NCBI RefSeq assembly: GCF_950295315.1
Contig: NC_080185.1
Location: 41,566,602 to 41,630,601, forward strand
Origin: Erinaceus europaeus
Taxonomy: Eukaryota; Chordata; Mammalia; Eulipotyphla; Erinaceidae
Length of the DNA stretch: 64,000 nt
Direction: 5' to 3'
In this document: piece by piece, positions 54,391 to 64,000 of the stretch
How positions within the stretch are numbered: position 1 is the stretch's first letter
Layout of the letters: each line of letters begins with the position of its first letter
The notes under the pieces: model-generated
The model's input: the letters and a program-made list of their open reading frames with translations, nothing else
Told to the model about the DNA's origin: nothing
The model's database searches: none
Translations under genes and position numbers: made by a program

Positions 54391-57300
54391 GTGAGTGAGT
54401 GCTGCCCCAGGCCAGTTGGGGGGGGGTGGGTTACTCAGACTTATCCCTGGTGGCTTCTTTTTGGTGTCTCGTCAGCTCCCCACTACCGTGTGCTCCAGGG
54501 CTGGAGAAGGAAAACCCTACTGGGCATAGAAGCAAAATATATATATACATATATTTAAGCTAATGGTTACGTGTCCCAGGTCTAGAAACTTTGGGTGGTG
54601 CCGATTTTTCCCCTGGTGGAAAAATATGCACCAACAAAAAATGCTCCCTAAACCTGCTTTTTTAAAGCATGTACTTCTGTAGCGTTAAGTACATTCGGTG
54701 CAGCCAGTCCCTAGAATTCTTTATTCTGCAAGGCACTAACCACACTGAACAACTCCCTTATTCTCCCCAGCCCTGGGAACTATCACTCTTTCTTTCGCCT
54801 TGAACTTGCTTATTCTAGGTGCCCCGTGGGTCAGATTATTCTGTTCTTTCCTTTTCATAACTTGGCTTATTAGAATGGTGGCCTCAGGGTCCAGCTATGG
54901 TGTAGCAAGCGTCTGGATTGCCTTCTTTTTGGGGACTGAATAATATTCCGTCGTCTGGGGTTTTTTCTGTGGGGGGAGGGGTGTTTGAGAGGGACACGTG
55001 TTGGTTGTGGCTATGTCTGGGCTATTGGGCTCTTGCTTCTGTGAACTGAGTTTTGAGCGCCATGGTTTTCCATTCTTTGGGCTGTGTGCACAGAAATCTT
55101 AAACGGCTGGATATGCACATCCTTGATTTCTGTGCATTGGGGGCGGGGCGGGGCTGGGCGGGGGGGGGGGGCTATTGTTCAAATCCTTTTCCCACATTTG
55201 TATTTTCTGAGATTTTTTTTTCTGCCCGGGGTTTTTATTGTGAAATGCGCCTAACATTAAATTTACAACCCTAACAATTTTTGAGGGGACAGTTTACAGT
55301 TCTTGTCTATCTGTCACCACTGTCCATCTTCTGACTCTCATTATTTTTTATTATTTCTTTTATTTTTGAGTTCTAGGCCGTGGTGTTTGCACACTTCTAC
55401 TGCTACAATCAGTTCTCTCTCTCTCCCTCCCCCACCCTCTTCCAATCCCAGACAAAACAAGAAAAAAAAAAAAAAGAGGTGAGAGCCCATGCACTGCTCC
55501 ATTTGTGCCCTGCTGCAGGGCATGGTGTGGGGGTGGGGGTGCGGTGGGGGGTGGGGATGCGGTGGGGGGTGGGGAGCGCAGTGAGGGTTGGTGTGGGGGA
55601 TTGAAACCCGGGCTGTGAATCTTGTAATTGTGCGGCCTCCTCACGCAATGTTGCAATCGACTTCATGGAGCCACCTCCCCACCCCATCCCCCTCTTACTG
55701 ACCGGTTTTCAACTTCACAGTCTGAACTCTGTCCTGGTTACAAAGTAATGACCTCCTTCCCACCCCTACCCCCCAGACTGGTAACTTCTGTTCCAGTGAA
55801 CACTTTCTGTCTCTCAGCTTTTTAAGCTCCTCTCAAGCTGCAGTGAGCTCATTATGGCTGATTTATTTCACTTATAATCCAATCTTCAACGTTCTTGCCT
55901 GGGGTAGTATACAATAATCTCCTGCCTGTATAAGGCTGAATCCTATTTAATTGCATATATACACTCTTTAATTTATCCGTTCATTTTTTTTATTGAAGCA
56001 GAGAGATAGCTCATCCAACGAGGCAGACAACCTGCTATGCAGCGGGGCCCAAATTCAAGCCCCTGCACCATACGGAAACCTGTAGCTTGGGGGTGGAGAG
56101 AAGATGCAGCATTACTGTGGCGCCTCTCTCTCTCTCTCTCTCTCTCTCCCTGAAATAGTAAGAATTCAAGAACTGAGAAGTACTCTGTTCTCTCTCTCTC
56201 TTTATTGCTCTCTTCTTCATGAAAATCATAAATTTATGTATTTCTGTGTTTATTTTTACCAAAGCACTGCTCAGCTCTAGCTTAAAAAAAAAAAAAAACA
56301 GGCTGGGGAGACAGCAAGATGGTTATGAGCTCTAGGTTCAGTCCCCAGCACCACCGTAATTCAGAGCTGAGCAGTTCTTTGATAAAAGTTTTAAAAAACA
56401 AACAGATAAATCCAAAAAGGAGAAAGAAAAAAATACAAATTAATACATTTTAAGTTGCACATATGTATTGTAAAATGGTTCAGTGTGTAAGTACACATAA
56501 TAAAAGCTGAAATTATTTCCTTATCATATGGAGTAAAGTATGCTAACAGTTTTTCTTACAGAACTTGCTTTTCTTCTTTTTTTTATGTGAGATGCAATTT
56601 GCAAGCTTTGTTTTGTGGGCTACTACACTAATCCAGGTGTTTCTACCGACTTCTGAATTGTGAAACTTCAGAACATATTCTGAATAATAACTCCTTACTA
56701 GCTATATGATTTATGAGTATATTCTTCCAGTCTCTGGATTGCTCCTATGATTGTGTCCTTTAATGTACTGCATTAGAAGTTTTATGTAGTCCAATTTATT
56801 TATTCATTCATTTTGTTTTCTTTTACCAGAGCACTGCTCAGCTCTGGCTTATGGTGGTGCAGGAGATTGAATCTGAGACTTTGGAGCCTCAGGTGTGAGA
56901 GTCTCTTTGCATAACTATTATGTTGTCTACCTCCCAACCATATTTATTCATTTTTTCCCCTGTATTGACTCTGTTTTTTAAATAAAAGTATACTGAAGTC
57001 AGGATAAGAAAAATAATTCAAGTGTGAACATGTAATTCCTCCTCTGGCTCCTCTTATTGAAAGATTTTCTTCATAGACTTTTTGCATTGATTTTTATAAT
57101 GATTGTTTCTTTGTTTGTTCTAATTGTCACTAAGGTTATCACTGAGGCTCAGTGCTGCCACTACAAATCTGCTCCCAGAGCCTTTTTTTCTTTTTCTTTC
57201 TTTCTTTTTTACTTTTTTTTTTAGTTTTTTTCCCCTTTTGTTGCCCTTGTTGTTTGTCGGTGTTGTTGTTATTATTGTTGTTGTTATTGCTGTCATTGTT

Positions 57301-59062
57301 GTTGGGTAGGACAGAGAGAAATTGAGAGAGGAGAGGAGGACAGAGAGGGGAGAGAAAGACAGACACCTGCAGACCTGCTTCAGCTTCTGTGAAGTGAACC
57401 CCCTGCAGGTGGGGAGCCGGGGGCTCAAACCGGGATCCTTACGTTGTTCCTTGTGCTTCGCGCCATGTGCGCTTAACCCACTGCGCCACCGCCCAGCTCC
57501 CTTTTTTTTTTCTTTCTTTTTATTTATTTCTCTTTCTGTTTTCACTAGATAGGACCGAGAAGAGGGGGAGTTAGAAAAGGAGAAAGACACCTGCAGACCT
57601 GCTTCACCACTCATGAAGCTTCCTCTCAGCAAATGGGAAGCAGAGTCTTGAACCCCAGTCCTTGTGCACAGTAAAGTTTGCACTCAACCGAATGCACCAC
57701 TGCCCAGCCCTCAGTCTTTTCCCCCAAGGAATTTCAAGTAAAGAAAAAATATATTGCCAACAGAGTTGTCACTGAAACTCAGTGCCTGCATAATAAATCC
57801 ACAGCTCCCAACCGATACTTTTTTTTTTCCTTTTCCTCCTTCTCTTCTCTTTTCTTTCTTTTTTAATTTTTTTATTGTCTTTATTTTATTTTGCCTCCAG
57901 GGTTATTGCTGGGGCTCGGTGCACCACGAATCCACTGCTCCTGGAGGCCATCCTTTTCCCTTTTGTTGCTCTTGTTGTTTCATTGCTGTTGTGATAATTA
58001 TTATTGTTGGATAGAACAGAGAGAAATGGAGAGAGGAGAGGGAGACAGAGAGGGGGTGAGAAAGATGTGACACCTGCAGACCTGCTTCACCGCTGGTGAA
58101 GCGACGCGCCCCCCCCCCAGGTGGGGGAGCCAAGGGCTTGAACCAAGATCTTTACACTGGTCCTTGTGCTTCACGCCCTATGCGCTTAACCCGCTGTGCT
58201 ACTGCCTGACCCCTCTATTCTTTTCTTTTTTTTTCTTTTCTTTTCTTTTTTTTATGGAGACAGAGAAATTGAGAGGGGGTGGAGAGATAGAGATGAAGAA
58301 AGAGAGACTTCTGCAATATTAATAATAATAATAATGGTGACAACAGCACAAAGAGAATTCTTTCATTTGAAATATACATACCTATTTGCAATAAACTTGA
58401 GTATTTTCTCTTATAAGTAAATATAAGGACGGTCTTTACCTGCGGGGGCCGGGGGCCGGTGTTTCAAAAGAGACAAATCAGAGTGCAGGTGCCTCTCTCT
58501 CTCTCTGGTGCTACTTTCCCCCGTAGGAGGGGCGGTCACCTCACAAACAGTGAACAAACGGTGCAGCAGGTCTACGGGTGTCTCTCTTTTCCTCTCTACC
58601 TCCCCCTCCTCTCTCAATTTCTCTCAGTCCTAGCCAATAAAATGGCAACAAAAAAAAAAAATGGCCACCAGGAGCAGTGGATTCATAGTGCAGGTGGAGA
58701 GTAGGGGCTCGAGCTCAAATCCTTGTCCTTAGTACTATGTGTGCTTAACCACCTGGCCTTAAAAAAAAAAAAAAAAGATTTATAATATTAAACTATTGGG
58801 CTTGACTACTGCATTGTGGGTCACTGTAACTTTTGAGAGGAGACAACCTTTGAAGCAGTGTCAGACCTGGGAAAGACAGGTCTTTTTACTGGGGCAGCAG
58901 GGCGTGGAGGAGGGGGGTTGAACGCAAATTTGTAAGTAGGTACAGAATATATAGCTATGTATTTTGTTGTGTCCACACCATCAAAGGCTCAACGTCTGTG
59001 ATTTTTCTTCACACAGGCAGGAGCTGGCAAGACGCATTGGCGTGGCTGAAACCAAGGTGCAG
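53318..59062 (+). CDS. RHOXF1-like: RHOXF1-like homeobox gene (exons 1-2, 3' end outside window)
   Basis: A predicted nuclear homeodomain transcription factor of the RHOX family. Exon 1 (53,318-54,390) ends at CG|gtgagt. Exon 2 (59,017-59,062) is the 46-nt RHOX micro-exon. Joined, they give 373 residues so far. The N-terminus has a SYFCLGMYEVN motif that parallels FYCLSVYQV in human RHOXF1 (recalled). Residues 42-260 are about 36 hexapeptide repeats, and 275-294 are Gly/Asn/Asp-rich. The homeodomain begins near residue 328 (RRIHRTKFTSVQLHELE, QYPDLLTR), followed in exon 2 by RQELARRIGVAETKVQ. The recognition helix should start in phase 0 in a third exon. I saw no such exon down to 64,000, so it is outside the window or lost. 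Human RHOXF1 is only about 184 residues long, so the repeat domain is a large expansion. Without exon 3 I cannot exclude a pseudogene, but exon 1 is open over 357 codons and both splice sites are good. Confidence 0.82.
53441..54097 (+). repeat. Coding minisatellite, 18-bp unit (hexapeptide repeat)
   Basis: About 36 tandem copies of an 18-base unit (for example ctgatccgccagggcccc) in exon 1, in frame. The consensus peptide is G-(P/H)-L-I-(R/H)-Q. Early units are varied (GHLIRE, QTYMIR); central units are nearly identical (GPLIRQ, then GPLIHQ); late units diverge again (QDHLLQ, EVYLMQ). The pattern suggests recent homogenisation in the centre. Confidence 0.95.
54391..57115. other. Intron 1 of the RHOXF1-like gene, first part
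   Basis: 54,400-55,320 looks single-copy with no exon. A SINE-like reverse piece with G-rich repeats is at about 55,370-55,690. A SINE-like unit with a CT run is at 55,990-56,240, and plus and reverse SINE C copies at about 56,298-56,395 and 56,815-56,940. 56,400-56,800 is A/T-rich with nothing recognised. Confidence 0.55.
57116..58775 (-). repeat. SINE cluster in intron 1 of the RHOXF1-like gene
   Basis: Reverse SINE A (about 57,120-57,500), reverse SINE D (about 57,515-57,715), a SINE A tail piece and a full reverse SINE A (about 57,890-58,215, carrying a C-run near 58,112), then SINE D-like pieces at about 58,235-58,310 and 58,430-58,760. All but one are antisense to the gene. Confidence 0.75.
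58776..59016. other. 3' end of intron 1
   Basis: Single-copy-looking sequence leading to the exon 2 acceptor. The polypyrimidine stretch gatttttcttcacacag fits a splice acceptor. Confidence 0.5.
59017..59062 (+). CDS. RHOXF1-like: RHOXF1-like exon 2 (46 nt)
   Basis: Acceptor ttcttcacacag| and donor |gtgagt. It encodes RQELARRIGVAETKVQ with the first Arg shared with exon 1, giving homeodomain helix 2 and the turn. Size and phases match the 46-nt exon of the RHOXF2-like gene. Confidence 0.9.
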
Positions 59063-60860
59063 GTGAGTAGCCCTAAGCAAGACAACCCGTCATCGGAGGC
59101 CCTTTTAAAACCTGCCGCTGTTGTCCTATACGCTCTCACATTGGTGTGTTTTGTTGTCTTTTCATGTGAACAAATACTTAGAGAAGTCTTTGTGACTGAA
59201 CATGGAATAAGTAAACTCCAGCTTATGAGTGTTTTCCATTATTGATGGGAACATGATCCTCTTTTTAAACTTTAAATTTGTGGTGTTTGTTTTTATTCAT
59301 TCATTCATTCATTACCACCAAAGTTATTGCTGAGGCTCCAGTGCCTGCAGAATGACTCCACTGCTCCTGGCAGCCATATTTTTCCTTTTCCTGTCATTTA
59401 TGATAGAGAGAAAGAGAGAGGGGAGTAGGATATAGAGAGGAAGGGAGACACTTGCAGCCGTGTTCCACTGCTCATAAAATTTATCCCTTGCCGGTGGAGA
59501 CTGGGGGCTTGAACCCAGGTCCTTGTCCACAGGAACATGTGTTCTCTGTTGGGTGCCCCACCTCCAGCCCCCTTAATTTCAGATTGTTTTATAGAGGTAA
59601 TGTTAGTTTACAGGACTGTGTATGATTTAAGAGCACAATGTCAGACTTCTTCAGTATGCATTTTATCATACTATTGCCCACACCCAAGGTTCCTTGGCCA
59701 CAGTCTGCTGAATGTCCCTTGAGTCCCTCAGCCCCTCCCCATTTGCAATCTCATTTTTTTTCTTGTCTCCAGGGTTATCACTTGGGCTCAGTGCAGCACT
59801 ACAAACTCACTGCTCCTGGGTTCATTTTTTTCATTGAGAAATTGAGAGGGAAAGGAGGGAAAGAGAGAGAGAGAGACCTGAAGGTCTGCTTCACTGCTTG
59901 TGAAGCAACCCCCTGCAAGTGGGGAGCCAGGGGGATGCTTCATGAGTGGTGAAGCAGGTCTGCAGGTGACTATCTTTCTCTCTCCCTCTCTATCTCCTCC
60001 TCCCCTCTCAATTTCTCTCTGTCCTGTCAAATAAAAACAAAGTAGAAAGAAAAACATGACCCCCAGGTGGGCCACTAGGGTTCATAATACCAGCATTGAG
60101 CCCCAGTGATAACCCTGGTGGCAATAATAAATAAATAAATACATATTTTATTTATATTATATAGAGACAGAGAAAATGAGAGGGAAGGGGCAGAAAGAAA
60201 GGGGGAGATATAGAGAAACACTTGCAACCTTGCTTTCACTATTGTGAAACTTCTCCCCTATAGATGGGGACTAGGAGGCTTGAACCAGGGCCCTTGAGCA
60301 TTGGGACACATATGCTCTACCAGGTGTGCCACCGCCCAGCCCTGCTCAGCTCCTTCTAACACGGGCATCCTTCAGGGACTCAGGTTAACTCAGCCTGACC
60401 TTGGAAATACCCACATAAATGCACAGAAGAGTGCTGAAGATTATAAGGGAGTTCAATTAGACTAAATTATTTCCAGTCAGATGTGTCTAGCAACCAGGAG
60501 GTGGCACAGTAGAGAAAGCACTGGACTCTCCATGAAGTCCCAAGCTCAGTCCCCAGCATTGCAAGTACCAGAATGATGCTCTGGTGTTCTCTCTCCCTCT
60601 CTCCCTTTCTCTCTCCTCTCTCTCATAAATGAATAAATTTTTAAAAAGTCTAAAACAAAGTTATAATATATGGGTGTTGGCCTTTAACTGTTAGCTAAAT
60701 TAGTGTGTTTACAACTCCAAGGTTGAGGGAGCAATTCAGCCATAGCACATATCTAAGCAATGAATATTAAGTTCAGGTAAACTGAGACTGGCAGGAAAAG
60801 GTATGGCAAATTCTCAGGTTCTGGATCCGTTTTTCAGTGTTTGGTCAGGTAGTGTAGACA
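59063..60860. other. Intron 2 of the RHOXF1-like gene, first part
   Basis: Contains reverse SINE D (about 59,310-59,575), a reverse SINE A fragment joined to a plus SINE A 3' half (about 59,760-60,130), reverse SINE D (about 60,140-60,350) and plus SINE B (about 60,487-60,650). 60,655-60,860 is unassigned. No third homeobox exon was found. Confidence 0.6.
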
Positions 60861-60869
60861 AGTAGCAGG

Positions 60870-61745
60870 TTTGTTTTGTTTTGCCTCCAGGGTTACTGCA
60901 GGGGCTTGGTACCAGAACTATGAATCCACTGCTCCTGGTGACTATTTTTTTTTTCCATTTTATTGGATAGGACAGAGAGGAACTGAGAGAGGAAGGGGAG
61001 AGAGAGAAGGAGAGACAAAGATAGACACCTACAGATCTGCTTCACCACTTGTAAAGCATCCCCCTACAGGTGGGGAGCTAGAGGTTCCAACCCAGATCCT
61101 TGTGTGGGTCTTTGTTGGTTTTTTTTAATTTCTTTATTGGGGGATTTATGTTTTACTGTCGACAGTAAATACAGTAGTTTGTACATGCATAACATTTCTC
61201 AGTTTTCCACATAACAATACAACCCCCACTAGGTCCTCTGTCATCCTTTTTGGACCGGTACTCTCCCCCCACCCACCCATCCCAGAGTCTTTTACTTTGG
61301 TGCAATACACCAGAGTCTTTGTGCTTAGTACTATGTGCGCTTAACTATGTATACCACTTCCCAGTCCCTAAGAAGTAGCAGTTTTAACTTTTTTTTAAGC
61401 TTTTTTTTTTTTTGCCTCCAGGGTTATTGCTGGGGCTCGGTGCCACTGGGGCTCCATGAATCCACTGATCCTGGAGGCCATTTTTCCCCCTTTTTTGTTG
61501 CCCTTGTTGTTTTAACATTGTTGTGGTTATTATTGTTGTTGTTGTTGTCGTCGTTGTTGGATAGGACAGAGAGGAATCGAGACAGAAGGGGAGAGAAAGA
61601 TAGACACCTGCAAACCTGCTTCACCGCTGGTGAAGCGACTCCCCTACAGGTGGGGAGCCAGAGGCTCGAACCAGGATCCTTACACTGGGCCTTGCGCTTC
61701 GCGCCAAGTGCACTTAACCCACTGTGCTACTGTCCAACTCCCACA
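60870..61745 (-). repeat. Reverse SINE A, L1 3' UTR and SINE A
   Basis: Reverse SINE A (about 60,875-61,115), a reverse L1 3' UTR insert (about 61,120-61,310, cagttttccacataaca … cccagagtcttttactttgg), the remainder of the split SINE (61,311-61,370), and a second reverse SINE A (about 61,400-61,745). Confidence 0.8.
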
Positions 61746-61864
61746 GTTTTAACTTTTAACTTAATTTGGAATGATTTGCTGCATCAGCCAGATAGTATTG
61801 CTATAAGAGCCATGCGATGATGAGAACGCAGACAAGGTTTGCAAACCCTGGAAAATTTTCCCAA

Positions 61865-62985
61865 GACTGAAACAAGGAAAGAACTGAGGAGAAAGCATAA
61901 TGGCTCTGTAAAAGACTTTCGTGCCTGATGCTCCCAGGTCCAAGGTTCAATCCCCAGCACCACCATAAGACAGAGCTGAGTAGTTCTCGGGTGAAAAAAT
62001 ATATATAAGCAGGTGAGTAAAAATAATATTAAATCAATATTAATTGACCTAAGAAGGATGAAAGGCTATAAAGGAATTGCACCTGGTTAAAAAGGGGGGA
62101 GGGGCTCACACATACTGCACTGCACAGATTTGATGCTCTGAATCTACTAAATGCATGAGTGGATATTCTCTTGAAGAATTTCTAACATCTGAAGACTTCC
62201 TTTCCTGGATGGAGAGGGGGGAGACAGCATAAGGTTCTGCAAAAGACTTTCATGCCTGAAGCTCCAAGGTCTCAGGTTCAATCCCCTGCACCACCATAAT
62301 CCAGAGCTGAGCAGTGCTCTGGTTTAAAAAAAAAAAAAAAGTTTTTTAATGTGAAAAGCTGAGGAGATAGCATAATGGCTCTGCAAAAAAAGATAATCAT
62401 GGGGGGCTGGGTGGTAGCGCAGTGGCTTAAGCGCACATGGTGCAAAGCAAAAGGACTGGTGTAAGATCCCGACCTCCAGGAGCAGTGGATTCATAGTGCA
62501 GGCATGGAGACTCAGCAATAACCTTGGAGGCAAAAAAAAATTCTCATGCCTGAGGAACTAAAAGTCACAGATCCAGTCCCTAGCATCACCGTATGCCAGA
62601 ACTGAACAAGCTCTGTGCTGTCTCTCTCCTCCCCTCTCCCCTCTCCCCTCTCCCCTATCCCCTCTCCCCTCCTCCCCCTCCTCTCCCCTCCTCCCCCTCC
62701 TCTCCCCTCCTCTCCCCTCCTCTCCCTTCCTCTCCCCTCCTCTCCCCTCCTCCCCCCTCCTCCCCCCTCCCCTCCCCTCTCTCTCTCTCTCACTAAAATA
62801 AATAAAACCTTAGAGAGAAATAAATGGTGGAACCAGGAAATAAAAACAGCAGGGGGGCGGAGGGTAGATAACACAATGGTCATCCAAACAGAATCTCATG
62901 CCTGAGGCTACAAAGTTCCAGGTTCAATCCCCCCCCCCCCCCCCGCACCACCATAAGCCTGAGCTGAGCGGTTCTGGGGTTAAAA
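61865..62985 (+). repeat. SINE C copies and polypyrimidine tract
   Basis: Plus SINE C at about 61,875-62,000, 62,215-62,325, 62,355-62,620 (split by a shortened SINE A piece at about 62,400-62,530) and 62,850-62,985. A CCCCTCTCCCCTCC tract of about 170 bases is at 62,620-62,790. Confidence 0.7.
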
Positions 62986-63049
62986 ACAAACAGCAGGCAC
63001 CCTAGAACGACCCACAAGCTGGATCTCTGCCCAATACCAGGATTTTTCT

Positions 63050-63305
63050 TTTTGGCACTAGGGTTATACCTGGGGCTAGGTGCCTGCACAGTGAGTTCAT
63101 CACCCCTGGTGGTCATTCCCCCCTTTTTGTTTAATAGGAGAGAAATTGAGAGGGGAGAGGGGAAACAGAAGGGAACAGAAAGAGATATCTGCAGACCTGC
63201 TTCGTCACTCATGAAGCTTCCCCCCCTGCTGGTGGAGAACGAGGTCTGCAGCCCTCCTGGCTGCTTGCACATGGTAACGTGCACTTAGCCTGGTGTGCCA
63301 CCACC
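63050..63305 (-). repeat. SINE D
   Basis: Reverse SINE D with ccactagggttatacctggg-type tail and a head near 63,300. Confidence 0.75.
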
Positions 63306-63459
63306 CTGCCTCTGGGTGAAAAAAAACAACAACAAAACTAGGAAGCAAGAGGCAAGTTTATTTTACAGCTTGGCCTGGAGGCAGTGCTCACTGACCACAA
63401 ACCAAAGGGAGAGGGGGTGTGGTGTTAACTTTCTTGAGAAATAAATAAGTAAGTAGGGT

Positions 63460-63945
63460 TGGGAAGGCAACATAATGGTTCTGCATAAAGACTCATGCCT
63501 TGGGGGTCGAGCGGTGGCGCAGTGGATTGAGCTGCATGTTGCACAAAGTGCAAGGACTGGCGTAAGGATCCCGGTTCAAGCCCCCCCTCCCCCCCCTGCT
63601 CCCCATCTGCAGGGGAGTCGCTTCACAGGTGGTGAGGCAGGTCTGCAGGTGTCTATCTTTCTCTCCCCCTCTCTGTCTTCCCCTCCTCTCTCCATTTCTC
63701 TCTGTCCTGTCCAACAACGAACAACATCAACAATGGCAATAATAATAACCACGGCGAGGCTACAACAAGGGCAACAAAAGGGGGAAGAGATGTCTCCAGC
63801 AGCGGTGGATTCATGGTGCAGGCACTGAGCCCAGTAATAACCCTGGAGGGGAAAAAAAAAAAAGACTCATGCCTGAGACTCTTGAGACTTCAGCCTTCCA
63901 CCACCATAAGCCTGAGCTGAATAGTGCTCTGGTAAAAAAAAAAAA
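63460..63945 (+). repeat. SINE C split by a full SINE A
   Basis: A plus SINE C (63,465-63,500 and 63,865-63,940) is interrupted by a complete plus SINE A (about 63,505-63,860). The host phrase aaagactcatgcct occurs on both sides as a 14-base target-site duplication. Confidence 0.85.
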
Positions 63946-64000
63946 AAAAAAGTAACTAGCTTCCCCTGTTTCAGTTTATTTTTTATTTTTTTGCCACTAA

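Overview
This is a mammalian genomic window. Spliced homeobox genes with GT-AG introns, poly(A) signals, L1 LINEs and many tRNA-derived SINEs make that clear. The dominant SINE has a tRNA-like head, a C/T-rich middle and a CAA/TAA-rich tail, and it resembles the SINEs of hedgehogs (Erinaceidae). I recognise this from general knowledge and did not search a database. The two homeobox genes look like members of the X-linked reproductive homeobox (RHOX) family, so the window is probably part of the RHOX cluster on the X chromosome of a hedgehog-like mammal.

Layout. Positions 1-20,800 are gene-poor: SINEs, L1 pieces, a polyadenylated retroposon family I could not classify (called family R), a probable processed pseudogene on the minus strand (11,212-11,925), and a tandem array of three copies of a roughly 2.5-kb unit (12.6-18.5 kb). 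Positions 22,119-29,111 hold a complete minus-strand RHOXF2-like gene. It has four coding exons (28,796-29,111; 26,125-26,359; 24,690-24,735; 22,212-22,760) whose splice phases join into one 381-residue protein with a homeodomain and a proline-rich tail. Its promoter side is GC-rich with a palindromic NRF1-type site, and its first intron is a 2.3-kb purine tract. A solo LTR lies about 700 bp upstream. Positions 30.4-52.4 kb are again repeats. They include an L1 with an intact ORF1 but a large internal ORF2 deletion, which landed inside the 3' UTR of an older L1 and left a 15-bp target-site duplication. At 53,318 a plus-strand RHOXF1-like gene begins. Exon 1 (53,318-54,390) encodes a RHOXF1-like N-terminus, about 36 tandem hexapeptide repeats, a glycine-rich linker and the first half of a homeodomain. 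The 46-nt exon 2 is at 59,017-59,062. The last exon is not seen and probably lies beyond 64,000.

The two genes share intron positions inside the homeodomain, including the 46-nt middle exon typical of RHOX genes, and they are oriented divergently. From family knowledge, RHOX proteins are nuclear DNA-binding transcription factors expressed mainly in germ cells and other reproductive tissues. The most unusual findings are the hexapeptide-repeat domain in the RHOXF1-like protein, lysine at homeodomain position 50 in the RHOXF2-like protein, and the long two-strand-open purine repeat in its first intron. Repeat coordinates are estimates read by eye, good to about 10-30 bases unless a target-site duplication is given.
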